Shown here piece by piece: positions 43,812-53,460 of a DNA stretch of 64,000 nt (within the stretch, counting starts at the first letter, position 1; each line of letters opens with the position of its first letter). Source of the stretch: Nitrospira sp. (GTDB taxonomy: Bacteria; Nitrospirota; Nitrospiria; Nitrospirales; Nitrospiraceae). Location of the stretch: the NCBI GenBank assembly GCA_009594995.1, contig VOPR01000025.1, positions 62,001-126,000 of the forward strand. Direction: 5' to 3'. Below the pieces are notes generated by a model that worked only from the letters and a program-made list of their open reading frames with translations, had not been told where the DNA came from and made no database searches. The translations under genes were made by a program, and so were the position numbers.

Positions 43812-45861
43812 TCAACGTCCACTCGCGCCAACCCAGTTGCCGGGCGGTCTGAACCGAGGACTGTCGCTGCTCATACTCCTGAGCCTCTGGACCATGCTCG
43901 GCGGCTGCGCACAGATCTCCCGACTGTTCGCAGTCACGCCATCCTCCGACCATCCGGTCGACCGGCAACAACAGGCAATCGTGGCGCGACTCAAGCCCGC
44001 GATTGAGGCGGACCTCCGCGACAACCTCAATGCCATGCTGCCGGCTGTTCGCAAGAGCCTGGCTGACCAGACGAACAAGGTGGCAAAATTCAAACGCGAT
44101 CTGGTGCTGCGCACGATGGCTGATCCCTGGGAAGGCCTCGCGGCCATCGAGCAGGCCAGTCTGCTGGCGGCGACTGCCGCCGAATCCGGGGTTGAAGGAC
44201 TGCCGGCCGTGATCGAAATTCTCGAAGGAGGCATGGATCGGACCGGTACGCCGTTCAAGCCCCTCGACTTCCCGATCACCCTTGCCCGTGAGGATTTGAT
44301 GGGGTTCATGATGGAAGTGCTCGAGGATGCCCATCAAGACCGCGAACATGCCCTTCGGCATCTCTCTCCGCAGGACCGGGAGTTTCTTTTCACACAAGCC
44401 CGTCCGTTGGTGGAACAGTTCACCCCGCAGATCACCCCACCCGCTCAGTTCGCAGAGGCCGAAGCCGCTGTCCGATATGCGACGCTCCTCATGCAGCAGG
44501 TTGACTATTCATCCCTCGTCAGCGCCGCGCAGCGGTTGGCACGACTGGGCAACCGGAAGTTTCTGCAGCAACTGGATATCGTTTTCCATGACCGGAAACC
44601 AATCAGCCATTCGATACCCGGCATCACCGGCGATGTGCTCCTCGCCCAACAAACCTCCTACGGCCTCGTAATCGTGGGCGGGCACGGCCCGAACACCTAT
44701 GATCTCGACCGGGGCGCCACGTTGATCATCGATCTGGGGGGCAACGACATCTACCGTGGCCTCATCGGCGCAAGCCCGAACAGCGATCTCGGCAACAGTG
44801 TCGTGATCGACATCAGCGGCAACGACACCTATCAGCCCGCCGCACTCGGCCTCGCGACGGGGCGCGGCGGGGTCGGCATCCTCATCGACCACGGCGGCAA
44901 CGATACCTATCGTCTCGCGCCTGGCTCCGGCGGGGTCGGCCTTGCGGGACTCGGGATCCTGTATGATGGAGAAGGACAGGATGTCTACGAAGGCAGCCGA
45001 TTCACCCAGGGCGCCGCTTTCGGCGGGTTCGGCCTGCTGCTGGACCGCAGCGGTGACGACCGCTATACGAGCTTCGGCTACGCACTGGGCTTCGGCGCTC
45101 CGTTGGGGGTCGGCGCGCTCATCGATGTCTCAGGAAACGATACCTACGAATGCGGCGGAAAATACCCCAGCGCCTACAATGAAACCGATGCGCCGAATGC
45201 CCGCCCTCAAGACGCTGCGTTTCAATATGATTGCTTCGGGCTCGGCACCGGCACGGGGCTCCGCGTCTTCAGCAAGCAACCGGCACAGCGCGCGCTGAGT
45301 CTGGCTGGTGGTTGGGGGCTGTTGATCGATCTGGCCGGTCGTGACCGGTATCGCAGTGCCAATTTTTCGCAAGGCCACGGATATTTCTTCGGACTCGGCG
45401 TGAAGCTCGACCTCAATGGCGACGACGAACACCAGGCGGCACGGTACGGCCATGGTACTGCCGCACACTTCGGAGTCGGCCTGACGCTCGATTACCAAGG
45501 CAAGGACCGCTACGGTTCAAAGGGCCCCTTCTATAACGGCGGCACCGCTTGGGACGGCAGCGTGGCGCTCGCCGTCGACGGCGGGCCTGACAGTGACTTT
45601 TATGACCTGCCGGCCTCAACCGGTTTGGGCATGGCGGACCTGGGCGGATGGGGCCTCTTTATTGAAGAGGGAGGCGCCGATCAGTACGCAGTCAGCCATG
45701 GCCTCGGACAAGCTTCGGGGAACAGCATCGGCGCGTTTTTTGATCTTGAAGGCCGGGACGATTATTCCTCCGTGCCTCCTCCGGGAAACGGTGCGCGACC
45801 GGAACGGCTCAATCGCAAGACCTATATCGAGAATGCAGGCAGCCTCTTCATCGACCGGTAA
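43789..45861 (+). CDS. Large lipoprotein with about 12 D-x-x-G-x-D-x-Y repeats
   Basis: 690 aa. Lipoprotein signal (LILLSLWTMLGGCAQ). A helical region occupies about residues 50-280. The rest is an array of about 12 repeats of 25-45 residues built on the core (L/I)(I/L)D-x-G-G-N-D-x-Y, for example LIIDLGGNDIYRG, VVIDISGNDTYQP and ILIDHGGNDTYRL, with Gly-rich turns between. The pattern looks like a beta-helix or beta-roll with Asp side chains that could bind calcium, in the manner of RTX repeats but with a different consensus. It overlaps the GT20 gene. No known function comes to mind. Confidence 0.82.
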   Translation: MTVPLLNNQRPLAPTQLPGGLNRGLSLLILLSLWTMLGGCAQISRLFAVTPSSDHPVDRQQQAIVARLKPAIEADLRDNLNAMLPAVRKSLADQTNKVAKFKRDLVLRTMADPWEGLAAIEQASLLAATAAESGVEGLPAVIEILEGGMDRTGTPFKPLDFPITLAREDLMGFMMEVLEDAHQDREHALRHLSPQDREFLFTQARPLVEQFTPQITPPAQFAEAEAAVRYATLLMQQVDYSSLVSAAQRLARLGNRKFLQQLDIVFHDRKPISHSIPGITGDVLLAQQTSYGLVIVGGHGPNTYDLDRGATLIIDLGGNDIYRGLIGASPNSDLGNSVVIDISGNDTYQPAALGLATGRGGVGILIDHGGNDTYRLAPGSGGVGLAGLGILYDGEGQDVYEGSRFTQGAAFGGFGLLLDRSGDDRYTSFGYALGFGAPLGVGALIDVSGNDTYECGGKYPSAYNETDAPNARPQDAAFQYDCFGLGTGTGLRVFSKQPAQRALSLAGGWGLLIDLAGRDRYRSANFSQGHGYFFGLGVKLDLNGDDEHQAARYGHGTAAHFGVGLTLDYQGKDRYGSKGPFYNGGTAWDGSVALAVDGGPDSDFYDLPASTGLGMADLGGWGLFIEEGGADQYAVSHGLGQASGNSIGAFFDLEGRDDYSSVPPPGNGARPERLNRKTYIENAGSLFIDR

Positions 45862-45936
45862 CAGGGTGATCTACACCGGCGCTTGACTCCGCAGTCCCCA
45901 TGGCTATCTCAAAGAACGGTGATCAACAGGAACGAA

Positions 45937-45968
45937 CATCTTCCTTGTAACCGATTCATCTTCCTTGT
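45937..45968 (+). promoter_or_regulatory. 12-bp direct repeat upstream of lon
   Basis: CATCTTCCTTGT occurs at 45937-45948 and again at 45957-45968, 20 bp apart (two helical turns), ending 30 bp before the Lon start. Such spacing suits a dimeric regulator binding one face of DNA. The plus-strand -35/-10 is not clear. Confidence 0.35.
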
Positions 45969-45998
45969 GATGACCACCTCAGAACCCTGGAGGACGAC

Positions 45999-48395
45999 AT
46001 GACTGAATCGAACGGCCCCATCCTCATACATCTGCCGATACTCCCGTTAAAGCGAACCGTGCTGTTTCCCGGCACGATGATGCCCTTGACGGTCGGACGC
46101 GAACGTTCCATTGCCGCCGTCGAAGCCGCGCTCAAGACCGAAGACAAAACCTTGCTCGTCGTGGCCCAACGGGATGCGCAGAACGATCAGCCGACGCTCG
46201 AAGATCTCTATCCGATCGGGACGAAGGCCGTCATCAAGCAAACAGCCCGGACGCAAGAAGGGCACTACAATATTTTAATTCAGGGGTTGGAGCGGTTCGT
46301 GCTGTTGAAGATCGACCAGACCGATCCGTACCTGCAAGCCAGGGTCAAGCAATTGCCTGCTCCCGCTGAACGGAGCACGGAAGTCGAAGCATTGCACCGG
46401 GCGATCCTGGACATCATCACCGAATTGCCCAAGTTGATCCAGACTCCGGGCGTGCACGAAGCCGTGGCGGCGCTGGGAACCGAAGAGGATCCCGTGGTGC
46501 TGGCTTACCGCATCGCCTCCTTGCTGAACCTCACGCTGGACGGCGAACAGCAATTGCTGGAAGCCTCCACCCGCGCAGATCTGTTGCGGGGTCTCTATGC
46601 CGCGCTGTCGCGCGAGGTCCAGATTCTCCAGTTGCGTGACAAGATCACGAGCGAAGCGAGGGAAAAACTCGGGAAAACCCAACGGGAATACCTCCTGCGC
46701 GAACAATTGAAGACCATTCAGCAGGAACTCGGCGAGAGTAACGGAGAAGAAGACGAGGTCGCTGCCCTGAGAAAGAAAATCCAGGAGGCTGATCTCCCCG
46801 AACATGTGAGAAAAGAGACCGATCGGGAGCTGACCAGGCTGGCGAAGACACCAAGCGCCTCGCCGGAACATCAGGTGATCCGGAGTTATCTGGAACTGGT
46901 GCTCGAGTTGCCGTGGAACAAGTCCTCGGAAGAAGGCCTCGATCTCGCGCATGTCCGGAATATTTTGAATGAGGACCATTACGGCATCAAGGAAGTGAAG
47001 GAACGGATCGTGGAGCATCTGGCGGTGTTGAAATTGAACCCGTCCGCCAAGGCGCCGATCCTCTGCCTGGTCGGGCCTCCCGGCGTAGGCAAAACAAGCC
47101 TGGGGCAATCAATCGCCAAGTCCATGGGACGCACGTTCGAGCGTTTCAGCCTCGGCGGTTTGCATGACGAGGGCGAGCTGCGCGGCCATCGCCGCACCTA
47201 TGTCGGCGCCCTGCCCGGACGCATCATTCAAGCGATGCGACGAGCCGGCGTCAACAACCCCGTGATCATGCTCGACGAGGTCGATAAGCTCGGCCGAGAT
47301 TTCCGCGGCGACCCCGCGGCGGCCTTGCTGGAGATTTTGGATCCGGCCCAAAACCATACGTTCCGGGACCACTATCTCGATCTGCCGTTCGACCTCTCAA
47401 AAGTGTTTTTCATCACGACGGCCAATACGCTGGAGACCCTTTCGCAACCATTGCTGGACCGGATGGAAATCATTCGGGTGAACGGCTATAGCGAGCGGGA
47501 GAAACGCGAAATCGCCCTGCGCTACCTCTGGCCGCGACGGCTGAAGGAAGCAGGACTGCGGGCTGAAGACGTGATGATGCCCGACACGGTGCTCGACCAT
47601 ATCATCGGGCGTTACACCAGGGAATCGGGCGTGCGGCAGCTGGAACAGATGCTGGGCCGCATTACGAGAAAGGTGGCGGTGACCTTTGCCGATCGACCTG
47701 CGGACTCCCCGGCCGTGCCGGTTGAGATCACGCAATCACTCCTGGACGAATGGCTCGGGCAGGAACGATTCCAGCCGGAAGAGGCCCGGAAGAATCTACC
47801 GGCTGGTGTCGCGACCGGTATGGCCTGGACGCCGACGGGCGGAGATGTGCTGTATATTGAAACCACGCTGCTCCCCGGCAGTCATGAGTTGACACTCACG
47901 GGGCAGCTGGGGGATGTGATGCAGGAGTCGGCTCGCGCGGCGCGCAGCTACCTGTGGTCACATGCAGAAAGTATGGGGCTGGACATCTCACGCTTCAAGC
48001 GCAATGGCGTGCACATCCACGTCCCGTCCGGCGCCATTCCCAAAGACGGCCCTTCGGCCGGTATCACGATGGCGACCGCGTTGGCCTCTGCCTATGTCGG
48101 CAAGCCGGTGCGAAGTGACACGGCGATGACCGGCGAGATCAGCCTGACGGGTCTGGTGCTTCCAGTAGGCGGCATCAAGGAGAAGGTGCTTGCAGCCCAT
48201 CGTGCCGGCATCCGGCGGATCATTCTGCCGAAGGCCAACGAGAAGGACTTGAAGGAAGTGCCTCAAGAAGTGCGCGATGAACTCACGGTCATTCCGGTCG
48301 AACGGATCGAAGAGGTCCTGCCGGCGGCATTCAACCAGGATGCTGTCTCCTCGCCGGAGAAACACGAACCGCTGACGACTTCCACCGCATCTTAA
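45999..48395 (+). CDS. lon: Endopeptidase La (Lon protease)
   Basis: 798 aa ATP-dependent protease that degrades damaged and regulatory proteins. It has an N-terminal LON substrate domain (about 10-205; LPILPLKRTVLFPGTMMPL), a coiled region, and an AAA+ module with Walker A GPPGVGKTS (about 357) and Walker B MLDEVDKLG. The Ser-Lys protease domain carries the catalytic Ser in KDGPSAG (about 686) and Lys in GGIKEKVLAAHRAG (about 729). GGAGGACGAC precedes the ATG, and a hairpin follows the stop. Confidence 0.97.
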   Translation: MTESNGPILIHLPILPLKRTVLFPGTMMPLTVGRERSIAAVEAALKTEDKTLLVVAQRDAQNDQPTLEDLYPIGTKAVIKQTARTQEGHYNILIQGLERFVLLKIDQTDPYLQARVKQLPAPAERSTEVEALHRAILDIITELPKLIQTPGVHEAVAALGTEEDPVVLAYRIASLLNLTLDGEQQLLEASTRADLLRGLYAALSREVQILQLRDKITSEAREKLGKTQREYLLREQLKTIQQELGESNGEEDEVAALRKKIQEADLPEHVRKETDRELTRLAKTPSASPEHQVIRSYLELVLELPWNKSSEEGLDLAHVRNILNEDHYGIKEVKERIVEHLAVLKLNPSAKAPILCLVGPPGVGKTSLGQSIAKSMGRTFERFSLGGLHDEGELRGHRRTYVGALPGRIIQAMRRAGVNNPVIMLDEVDKLGRDFRGDPAAALLEILDPAQNHTFRDHYLDLPFDLSKVFFITTANTLETLSQPLLDRMEIIRVNGYSEREKREIALRYLWPRRLKEAGLRAEDVMMPDTVLDHIIGRYTRESGVRQLEQMLGRITRKVAVTFADRPADSPAVPVEITQSLLDEWLGQERFQPEEARKNLPAGVATGMAWTPTGGDVLYIETTLLPGSHELTLTGQLGDVMQESARAARSYLWSHAESMGLDISRFKRNGVHIHVPSGAIPKDGPSAGITMATALASAYVGKPVRSDTAMTGEISLTGLVLPVGGIKEKVLAAHRAGIRRIILPKANEKDLKEVPQEVRDELTVIPVERIEEVLPAAFNQDAVSSPEKHEPLTTSTAS

Positions 48396-48407
48396 AGGGT
48401 GAAGAGG

Positions 48408-48429
48408 CCCCGGCTGAGAAGCCGGGGCT
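48408..48429 (+). terminator. Terminator hairpin after lon
   Basis: Perfect 9-bp stem GCCCCGGCT/AGCCGGGGC with a GAGA tetraloop, 12 bp past the lon stop. It is GC-rich and strong, but followed by TCGCCC rather than a T-run. Confidence 0.65.
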
Positions 48430-48584
48430 CGCCCATCGTGCCATGTCCCTCGCCCGGTCACTGTTGCCGACTCTGCGTTCCGTACCACCCATCCAATCGT
48501 CTTGCCCTTCCGTAAAGACATATGTAAGGATGAAAATGTTCTTCGACTGCTGCGCACCTCCGCGGCCCACAAAGGAGCATGTCC

Positions 48585-49004
48585 ATGCCATCGAAAATAG
48601 AGATCGGCCCGATCGCCAAAGTGACGAAGCCCGATGAAGAGTGGAAAAAACTGCTGTCGACCGCTGCCTATCAGGTCTTGCGGCACGAAGATACCGAACG
48701 GGCCTTCACGAGTCCGCTCCATGAGAATCACCAGGCCGGCGTCTACCACTGTGCCGGCTGTGACCTGCCCGCCTATTCCTCCGAGCACAAGTTCGACAGC
48801 GGCACCGGCTGGCCCAGTTTCTGGCAACCGATCGATCCCAAGGTCGTCGAGACACGCACCGACACCAAATTTTTCATGACGCGGGTCGAAGTGCACTGCG
48901 CGCGCTGCGGCGGTCATCAGGGACATATCTTCGACGATGGCCCCAAACCCACGGGACTCCGCTATTGCATCAACGGCGTCTCCTTGAAATTCATACCGGC
49001 CTGA
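48585..49004 (+). CDS. msrB: Peptide-methionine (R)-S-oxide reductase MsrB
   Basis: 139 aa enzyme reducing methionine-R-sulfoxide. It has the two zinc CxxC motifs (HCAGCD and HCARCGGHQGH), FDSGTGWPSFWQP, and the catalytic Cys in RYCINGVSLKF. Two ATGs are close together: AAAGGAG is only 1-2 bases from 48579 but 7 from 48585, so I chose the second. It follows lon, another oxidative-damage gene, but is probably transcribed separately. Confidence 0.95.
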   Translation: MPSKIEIGPIAKVTKPDEEWKKLLSTAAYQVLRHEDTERAFTSPLHENHQAGVYHCAGCDLPAYSSEHKFDSGTGWPSFWQPIDPKVVETRTDTKFFMTRVEVHCARCGGHQGHIFDDGPKPTGLRYCINGVSLKFIPA

Positions 49005-49131
49005 TTCTCTCTCGCGCTCCGGCGGGATCGCGCGGCTGCCAATTCGATGCTTGAGCGATCGCCCCTGTCCCGACGGGAGCCTGGTCGCACCTTGCAATTT
49101 GTCGTTGAACGCCCCTAGACTGTCGCATCTC

Positions 49132-50298
49132 ATGGCTTCACTCCCCTCAATACGTCCGGTCTGCTCCGCCCTCCTGCTGTGGGCCTCGATGTTCGGCTGT
49201 TCTCAATCCAGTGATGTGATCACCTCAAATCTGAACGCCTGCCTCATCGTGACGGAGGCCGAGGTGGAATTTGCCATCGGAACGCCCGTCACGCCGGGTC
49301 TTCGAAAAAATGACCGGCAATGTCTCTATCAGGCAAAACGGAATCCGGAAGAGACGGTCATGGTGGAATTGAATCCGGGAGCCGATGGGGACAAGAAGAG
49401 CCTGTTTCAGGATCAGCGATCAAAAGCCGGCCACCAGGCGGTTTCTGGTGTCGGCGATGGGGCCTTTACCCTTCGATCTCCCATCGGCGGAATTCAACTG
49501 ACATTTTTAAAGGCTGATGCCCTGGTGACCCTGTCGCTCACGTCGCCAAAACAGGCGAATCCTCAGGCAGCCGTGACGAACCTGGCCAAGGTGGCCGCAA
49601 CCAGACTTGGCGCGCCGATTCGCACGGCACCGGCCACTGCGGCGGAACCGGGAATCACCGCAACGCCTTCCCAATGGGCCGGCGAATGGTACGGCTGTAT
49701 GCCTGTCGGTATGATGTACGGCAAGGGCCATCTCACGCTGAACGAACGCGGCACCTGGACGATGACGACCGCCGTGGTCATGCCGGGCACCATCATCGCG
49801 GACCGGGGGCGCTGGGAGGCGGAGTCTTTTCAAGAGATACTTCATGGCACGTATAAAGTCGCCGGCAGCGACCGTTTCTCCACCACCGGCATCTTAAGCG
49901 TGACCTGGGATAAGCTCGCCAAGAATCAAGGCCCGACTAAATTCGATCCGCTCCTCTGGCAGTCGTTCACCGCGATCCCGCGCAAGGTCGCCGTCAAACG
50001 GCTTCCGGCGGTCGAACCAACCCTGATAGGCACATGGGAGGGTTCCTCCAAGTTTGTCGACCGGCAGGAAGAATTCGTCTGGACAATTACCGCGGCCAAC
50101 GTCTCCGAGTTCTTCAGAGCGACCTCGCAGACCGGCCGCATCGAGCAGGAACAGGACCGGTTTCGACTGGTCGTCCCGCAAAGCAAGACGCCGCCTCTCT
50201 CCATCCGAGTGTTGGCCCAGGATAAAATGGAACTCACCGATACCAGCGGCACGGTGTCTCAATGGAACCGGAATGAGAAACTGCTCTCGCGTTGCTAG
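49132..50298 (+). CDS. Lipoprotein of unknown function
   Basis: 388 aa from the chosen ATG. Signal sequence LPSIRPVCSALLLWASMFGC with a lipobox MFGC, then LNACLIVTEAEVEFAIGTPVTPGLRKN, a segment like DUF3558-type lipoproteins. Two similar C-terminal modules follow, WAGEWYGCMPVG... and LIGTWEGSSKFV..., each with a W-x-G-x-W start and beta strands. An upstream in-frame ATG (49051) would bury the signal peptide. Function is unknown. Confidence 0.75.
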   Translation: MASLPSIRPVCSALLLWASMFGCSQSSDVITSNLNACLIVTEAEVEFAIGTPVTPGLRKNDRQCLYQAKRNPEETVMVELNPGADGDKKSLFQDQRSKAGHQAVSGVGDGAFTLRSPIGGIQLTFLKADALVTLSLTSPKQANPQAAVTNLAKVAATRLGAPIRTAPATAAEPGITATPSQWAGEWYGCMPVGMMYGKGHLTLNERGTWTMTTAVVMPGTIIADRGRWEAESFQEILHGTYKVAGSDRFSTTGILSVTWDKLAKNQGPTKFDPLLWQSFTAIPRKVAVKRLPAVEPTLIGTWEGSSKFVDRQEEFVWTITAANVSEFFRATSQTGRIEQEQDRFRLVVPQSKTPPLSIRVLAQDKMELTDTSGTVSQWNRNEKLLSRC

Positions 50299-50386
50299 CC
50301 TGCCCCAGTGCTCTTCCGTTTCCACACCCTTTGAACTACTCCCTGCGACGCTTGACTCGTTTTTTTGTCCTCGATAGACTTCGTGC

Positions 50387-50797
50387 ATGCATGCCTGGGT
50401 CATCGCCACAGTCTTCGCCGTCGCGCCGGTTTTGTGTGCAGAGCATGGAATCGCCGCACCTGATGAAGACCTCCATCGTCCGGACCAACTCGAATCATTC
50501 GAACAGGTATTGCCAGGCACCCTCTTCCGTGGACTCTTCGACCGGGCCCTGGCTACCTTGCAGGAATACGTCGAGGTCGAGGGCACATTGCCGCAGGATG
50601 ATCCGTCACAACGACAGGCAGGCGAGTTCCGACTCAAGCTTTTCCCACAGGGAAAGTCCCGCTCGCAGGAGCATGTGACTGCCGAAGGGTCCTTTCGCCT
50701 CGCACCCGATGGCGACCAGCGAGAATTTACCCTGCGCTTCAAATCCTCCAAGCACCCGCAGGACTCTTTCCTACGCTCGACCGACGACTTCATTTAG
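50387..50797 (+). CDS. Secreted hypothetical protein
   Basis: 136 aa with a short signal peptide (HAWVIATVFAVAPVLCA). The mature part is hydrophilic and ends with beta-rich sequence (AEGSFRLAPDGDQREFTLRF). No family is recognised. Only a weak ribosome site is visible. The 167 bp after it contain a small hairpin (CAGGC..GCCTG near 50870) that could end transcripts. Confidence 0.6.
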   Translation: MHAWVIATVFAVAPVLCAEHGIAAPDEDLHRPDQLESFEQVLPGTLFRGLFDRALATLQEYVEVEGTLPQDDPSQRQAGEFRLKLFPQGKSRSQEHVTAEGSFRLAPDGDQREFTLRFKSSKHPQDSFLRSTDDFI

Positions 50798-50964
50798 CTG
50801 ATTCTTGACAGAAGACCGGGAGACGAGCCTCAGCCCGCTCGCGAGCAGACTCTGCGCCTTGCCAGAGCAGTCAGGCGATTAGCCTGGCTGTCCGGCAATA
50901 GCGTGCAGTGAGAGTTGAGACACCGGGAGGAACAATCCGGCGTGAGAAGAAGCAGATGAATCGA

Positions 50965-51714
50965 CTAAAAACTGAACCCCAAACCGCCTGCAACAATATG
51001 GGTCCGGTAGTTCAGCGTAAATGAGGGACCGCGCGACCCGTTTGCGAATTCACTCTCCCATTGATAGTTCGCCACAAAGTACTTGTACTCGGTGAACAAA
51101 AATACGCGATCACTGACGTTCGCGCGCAGACCGCCGAGAAACTGATAGGCAAAGGCACCGTCGGCCGCATTTTCATGCACCACGCCGATGGTGCTGTGTT
51201 GCAGATTCAGATCCCGCGCAAACCCGCCCGATAACCCTGCGCCGACTCCGATGTACGGCTGGATCACATCACCGGGATAACGCAGCAACACATTCGCCAT
51301 CGCGTTGATGGACTGCAGACGAAAATTCGCGCTTCTCGTTACACCACCGGTCGTCGCCGTAGGTGCATTGACCTTCCCATCGAGACCAGACAATTCGGCC
51401 TCCAGGCCGACATACCGCCCCGCAAATGCGGGAAAGAAGCCGATTTTCAATCCACCGCCCAACCCGCCCTGCACATCGGTATTTGTAAACGGGTCTTCCT
51501 GCAATCGAGCCGGGCGATTCAAAGGACGACTGCCCTGCATGTAGAGACTCAGGTAGATCTCGGTTTTCGACTCCTCCTGTTTGACTTCGGCTGAGGCAGA
51601 AGAAGGCTTCGCTGATCCCGACGCCGGATCCTCCGCCAGGGACACAGAAGGTTGTGCCTGCAACAACAGGCCAGTCAGAATGAAGACAGCCAGAGACCAA
51701 GGTGCTGATTTCAT
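50965..51714 (-). CDS. Outer-membrane beta-barrel protein
   Basis: 249 aa. Signal peptide (WSLAVFILTGLLLQAQPSVSLA), a Ser/Lys/Glu-rich linker, then alternating strands as in OmpA-like eight-stranded barrels (YIGVGAGLSGGFARDL, FLGGLRANVSDRVFLFTEYKYF) and a terminal strand ending in Phe (HIVAGGLGFSF), the usual BAM signal. It would lie in the outer membrane; its role is unknown. Confidence 0.82.
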   Translation of the reverse strand: MKSAPWSLAVFILTGLLLQAQPSVSLAEDPASGSAKPSSASAEVKQEESKTEIYLSLYMQGSRPLNRPARLQEDPFTNTDVQGGLGGGLKIGFFPAFAGRYVGLEAELSGLDGKVNAPTATTGGVTRSANFRLQSINAMANVLLRYPGDVIQPYIGVGAGLSGGFARDLNLQHSTIGVVHENAADGAFAYQFLGGLRANVSDRVFLFTEYKYFVANYQWESEFANGSRGPSFTLNYRTHIVAGGLGFSF

Positions 51715-51896
51715 GGATCACTCCTGTAGGTAAAGTGCGGAAAACGAGCGGAACAGTCCGCGATAGCCCACTCATACCATGAGGCTAATCGATGACAAAC
51801 TCTTTAGGCGGTTTCTGCAGATTGATGGGCCCCTAAGGGAAGGGAACCGTAGAAGGTGTCTTGAACAATACGCAGTGGTGCGTACTCGAAGGAGTG

Positions 51897-52475
51897 CTAT
51901 TCACCCGCGAGAAAACGTTTGAGGGCCTCCATCGGGACCAACCCAACCAGCACCTGTGCATCCGATCGTTGAAGCAGCGGCACCCCCTGATGTTCCGTCT
52001 CGCTCCACTGGTCACCCCAGTCCCTGAGCACCTGATCCACCGATCGAGCGATCGGTCCGACCAGCTCTGCGCCCGGCAATCCATAACGGTCCGCTTCCCG
52101 TTGCAACAGCCCTTCATCGGACAGATCCTGACCGTCGACCCAGAACAAGCGATAGATCGAACGGATGAAATCACGGGCGCGCAGAGGATCAGCACGCAAC
52201 GCACGAGCCGATACAGCAATGGCCGGTCGGGTATTGGGTTTTCCCTTCGGCACCGCAATGGTCAGTTCCGGTGCGAGCCGGCGAACCATCTCAACTTCCT
52301 GCCTCAATTCCGCCCCCAGATGCCCGGCCCACGTCACCATGGGCATAGGCAGGTGCGGTGCATGCTGCACACCCTGCCATGCGATCTCATCCATTACCCC
52401 AAGCGCATGGAGACGCTCATGCATCGCATAACAAAAGGGGCAGTTGAAGTCGCTATAGAGTCGGCACTGCTTCAT
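51897..52475 (-). CDS. DsbA-family (FrnE-like) thioredoxin-fold oxidoreductase
   Basis: 192 aa, cytoplasmic (no signal). The N-terminal CRLYSDFNCPFCYAMHERLHALG has the redox motif CPFC. The body resembles 2-hydroxychromene-2-carboxylate isomerase/FrnE proteins (NTRPAIAVSARALR, RDFIRSIYRLFWVDGQDLSD), and the GVPLLQRSDAQVLVGLVP end shows a cis-Pro-like V-P. A GTG at 52496 is an alternative start adding seven residues. Substrate unknown. Confidence 0.8.
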   Translation of the reverse strand: MKQCRLYSDFNCPFCYAMHERLHALGVMDEIAWQGVQHAPHLPMPMVTWAGHLGAELRQEVEMVRRLAPELTIAVPKGKPNTRPAIAVSARALRADPLRARDFIRSIYRLFWVDGQDLSDEGLLQREADRYGLPGAELVGPIARSVDQVLRDWGDQWSETEHQGVPLLQRSDAQVLVGLVPMEALKRFLAGE

Positions 52476-52523
52476 GGCGGCACACAGAATCCGCACCTTG
52501 TGAAAGACAAATAGCTCCTCGCT

Positions 52524-53336
52524 CTAGGGAACAATGGCGATAATGCGCACCGGCGCCCCTGTGCCGCCGGCGATTTTCATCGGGAGCGCGATCAGAGTGG
52601 CACCGGCAGCCGGAACTTCCTCGAGTCGGGCCATGTTCTCAAGACCATACAGTCCGGCGCCATTGACGATCCGATGCACGACAAAATCCTGGGAGGGTCC
52701 ATAGTCGATGCTGGGTGTATCGATCCCGATTCCGGAAACATGCCGCTCGGCCACCAGAAATTCCGCGACGTCTTTTGAGAAGCCGGGAAAATGTAGCGTC
52801 GTCGGCACATCCGGTGTCGCGCTCCCGAAGTACCGCTCGCGATCACTCCAATGCAGCCCCCAACCAGTCAACATCATGACGATGGCACCCGCGGGGATGG
52901 CCCCATGCGCGGCTTCCCACCGATGTAGGTCCGCCAGGGAAAGACGATAGTCACGATCTTCGCCCACTGCAGCACGGACATCGAGCACCACCGCCGGCCC
53001 TATCAATTGTTCGACTGGAATGCCGTCGATCCCCACTTGTCCCTGCGCAAAATGGATGGGCGCATCCATGTGAGTTCCGGCATGCTCGGACAGTACAACC
53101 TGCCCGGTGGCATACCAGGCTTCGGTGTCCGTGCCGCCACGCTCCGTGGAATTCCGGTGAAAGGGAGGATTGCTCGGCCAGACCTGAGTGGATTCATCGA
53201 ACGTGTAGGTGAGGTCAATTAAGCGTGGAGCGGCCTCGATGGCGCCGCACCACCCGGCGACCACTATGGGAGCGATCACGCATGCCATCAAAGCAGGGAT
53301 GCGAGCCCAACCAAACCCATCGTTCTTCTCTTCCAT
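52524..53336 (-). CDS. Secreted cyclase-family (kynurenine-formamidase-like) hydrolase
   Basis: 270 aa. After a hydrophobic signal or anchor (IPALMACVIAPIVVAGWCGA) comes a cyclase domain: LIDLTYTFDESTQVWPSNPPF, the metal motif HAGTHMDAPIHF, and GIGIDTPSIDYGPSQDFVVHRI with a later metal His. These enzymes hydrolyse cyclic or N-formyl amides with a metal. An export signal is less usual. GAGGGG lies just before the ATG at 53336; a longer frame (53384) has no ribosome site. Divergent from the RuBisCO-like gene. Confidence 0.82.
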   Translation of the reverse strand: MEEKNDGFGWARIPALMACVIAPIVVAGWCGAIEAAPRLIDLTYTFDESTQVWPSNPPFHRNSTERGGTDTEAWYATGQVVLSEHAGTHMDAPIHFAQGQVGIDGIPVEQLIGPAVVLDVRAAVGEDRDYRLSLADLHRWEAAHGAIPAGAIVMMLTGWGLHWSDRERYFGSATPDVPTTLHFPGFSKDVAEFLVAERHVSGIGIDTPSIDYGPSQDFVVHRIVNGAGLYGLENMARLEEVPAAGATLIALPMKIAGGTGAPVRIIAIVP

Positions 53337-53460
53337 GGTCCCCTCACAGAGATACACAGCCTCATAGGCCCCCGTATCGAACATGCCCTGGCACTACCGT
53401 ATCGGGCGCGGATACGGTACCCTCTCACCGCCCGGAAGTGCAACGGGGAAGGAGGCACAG

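Noticed and set aside
45880..45905. Heat-shock (sigma-32) promoter for lon, CTTGAC ... CCCCAT
   Set aside because: The two elements are only about 8 bp apart, too close for sigma-32.
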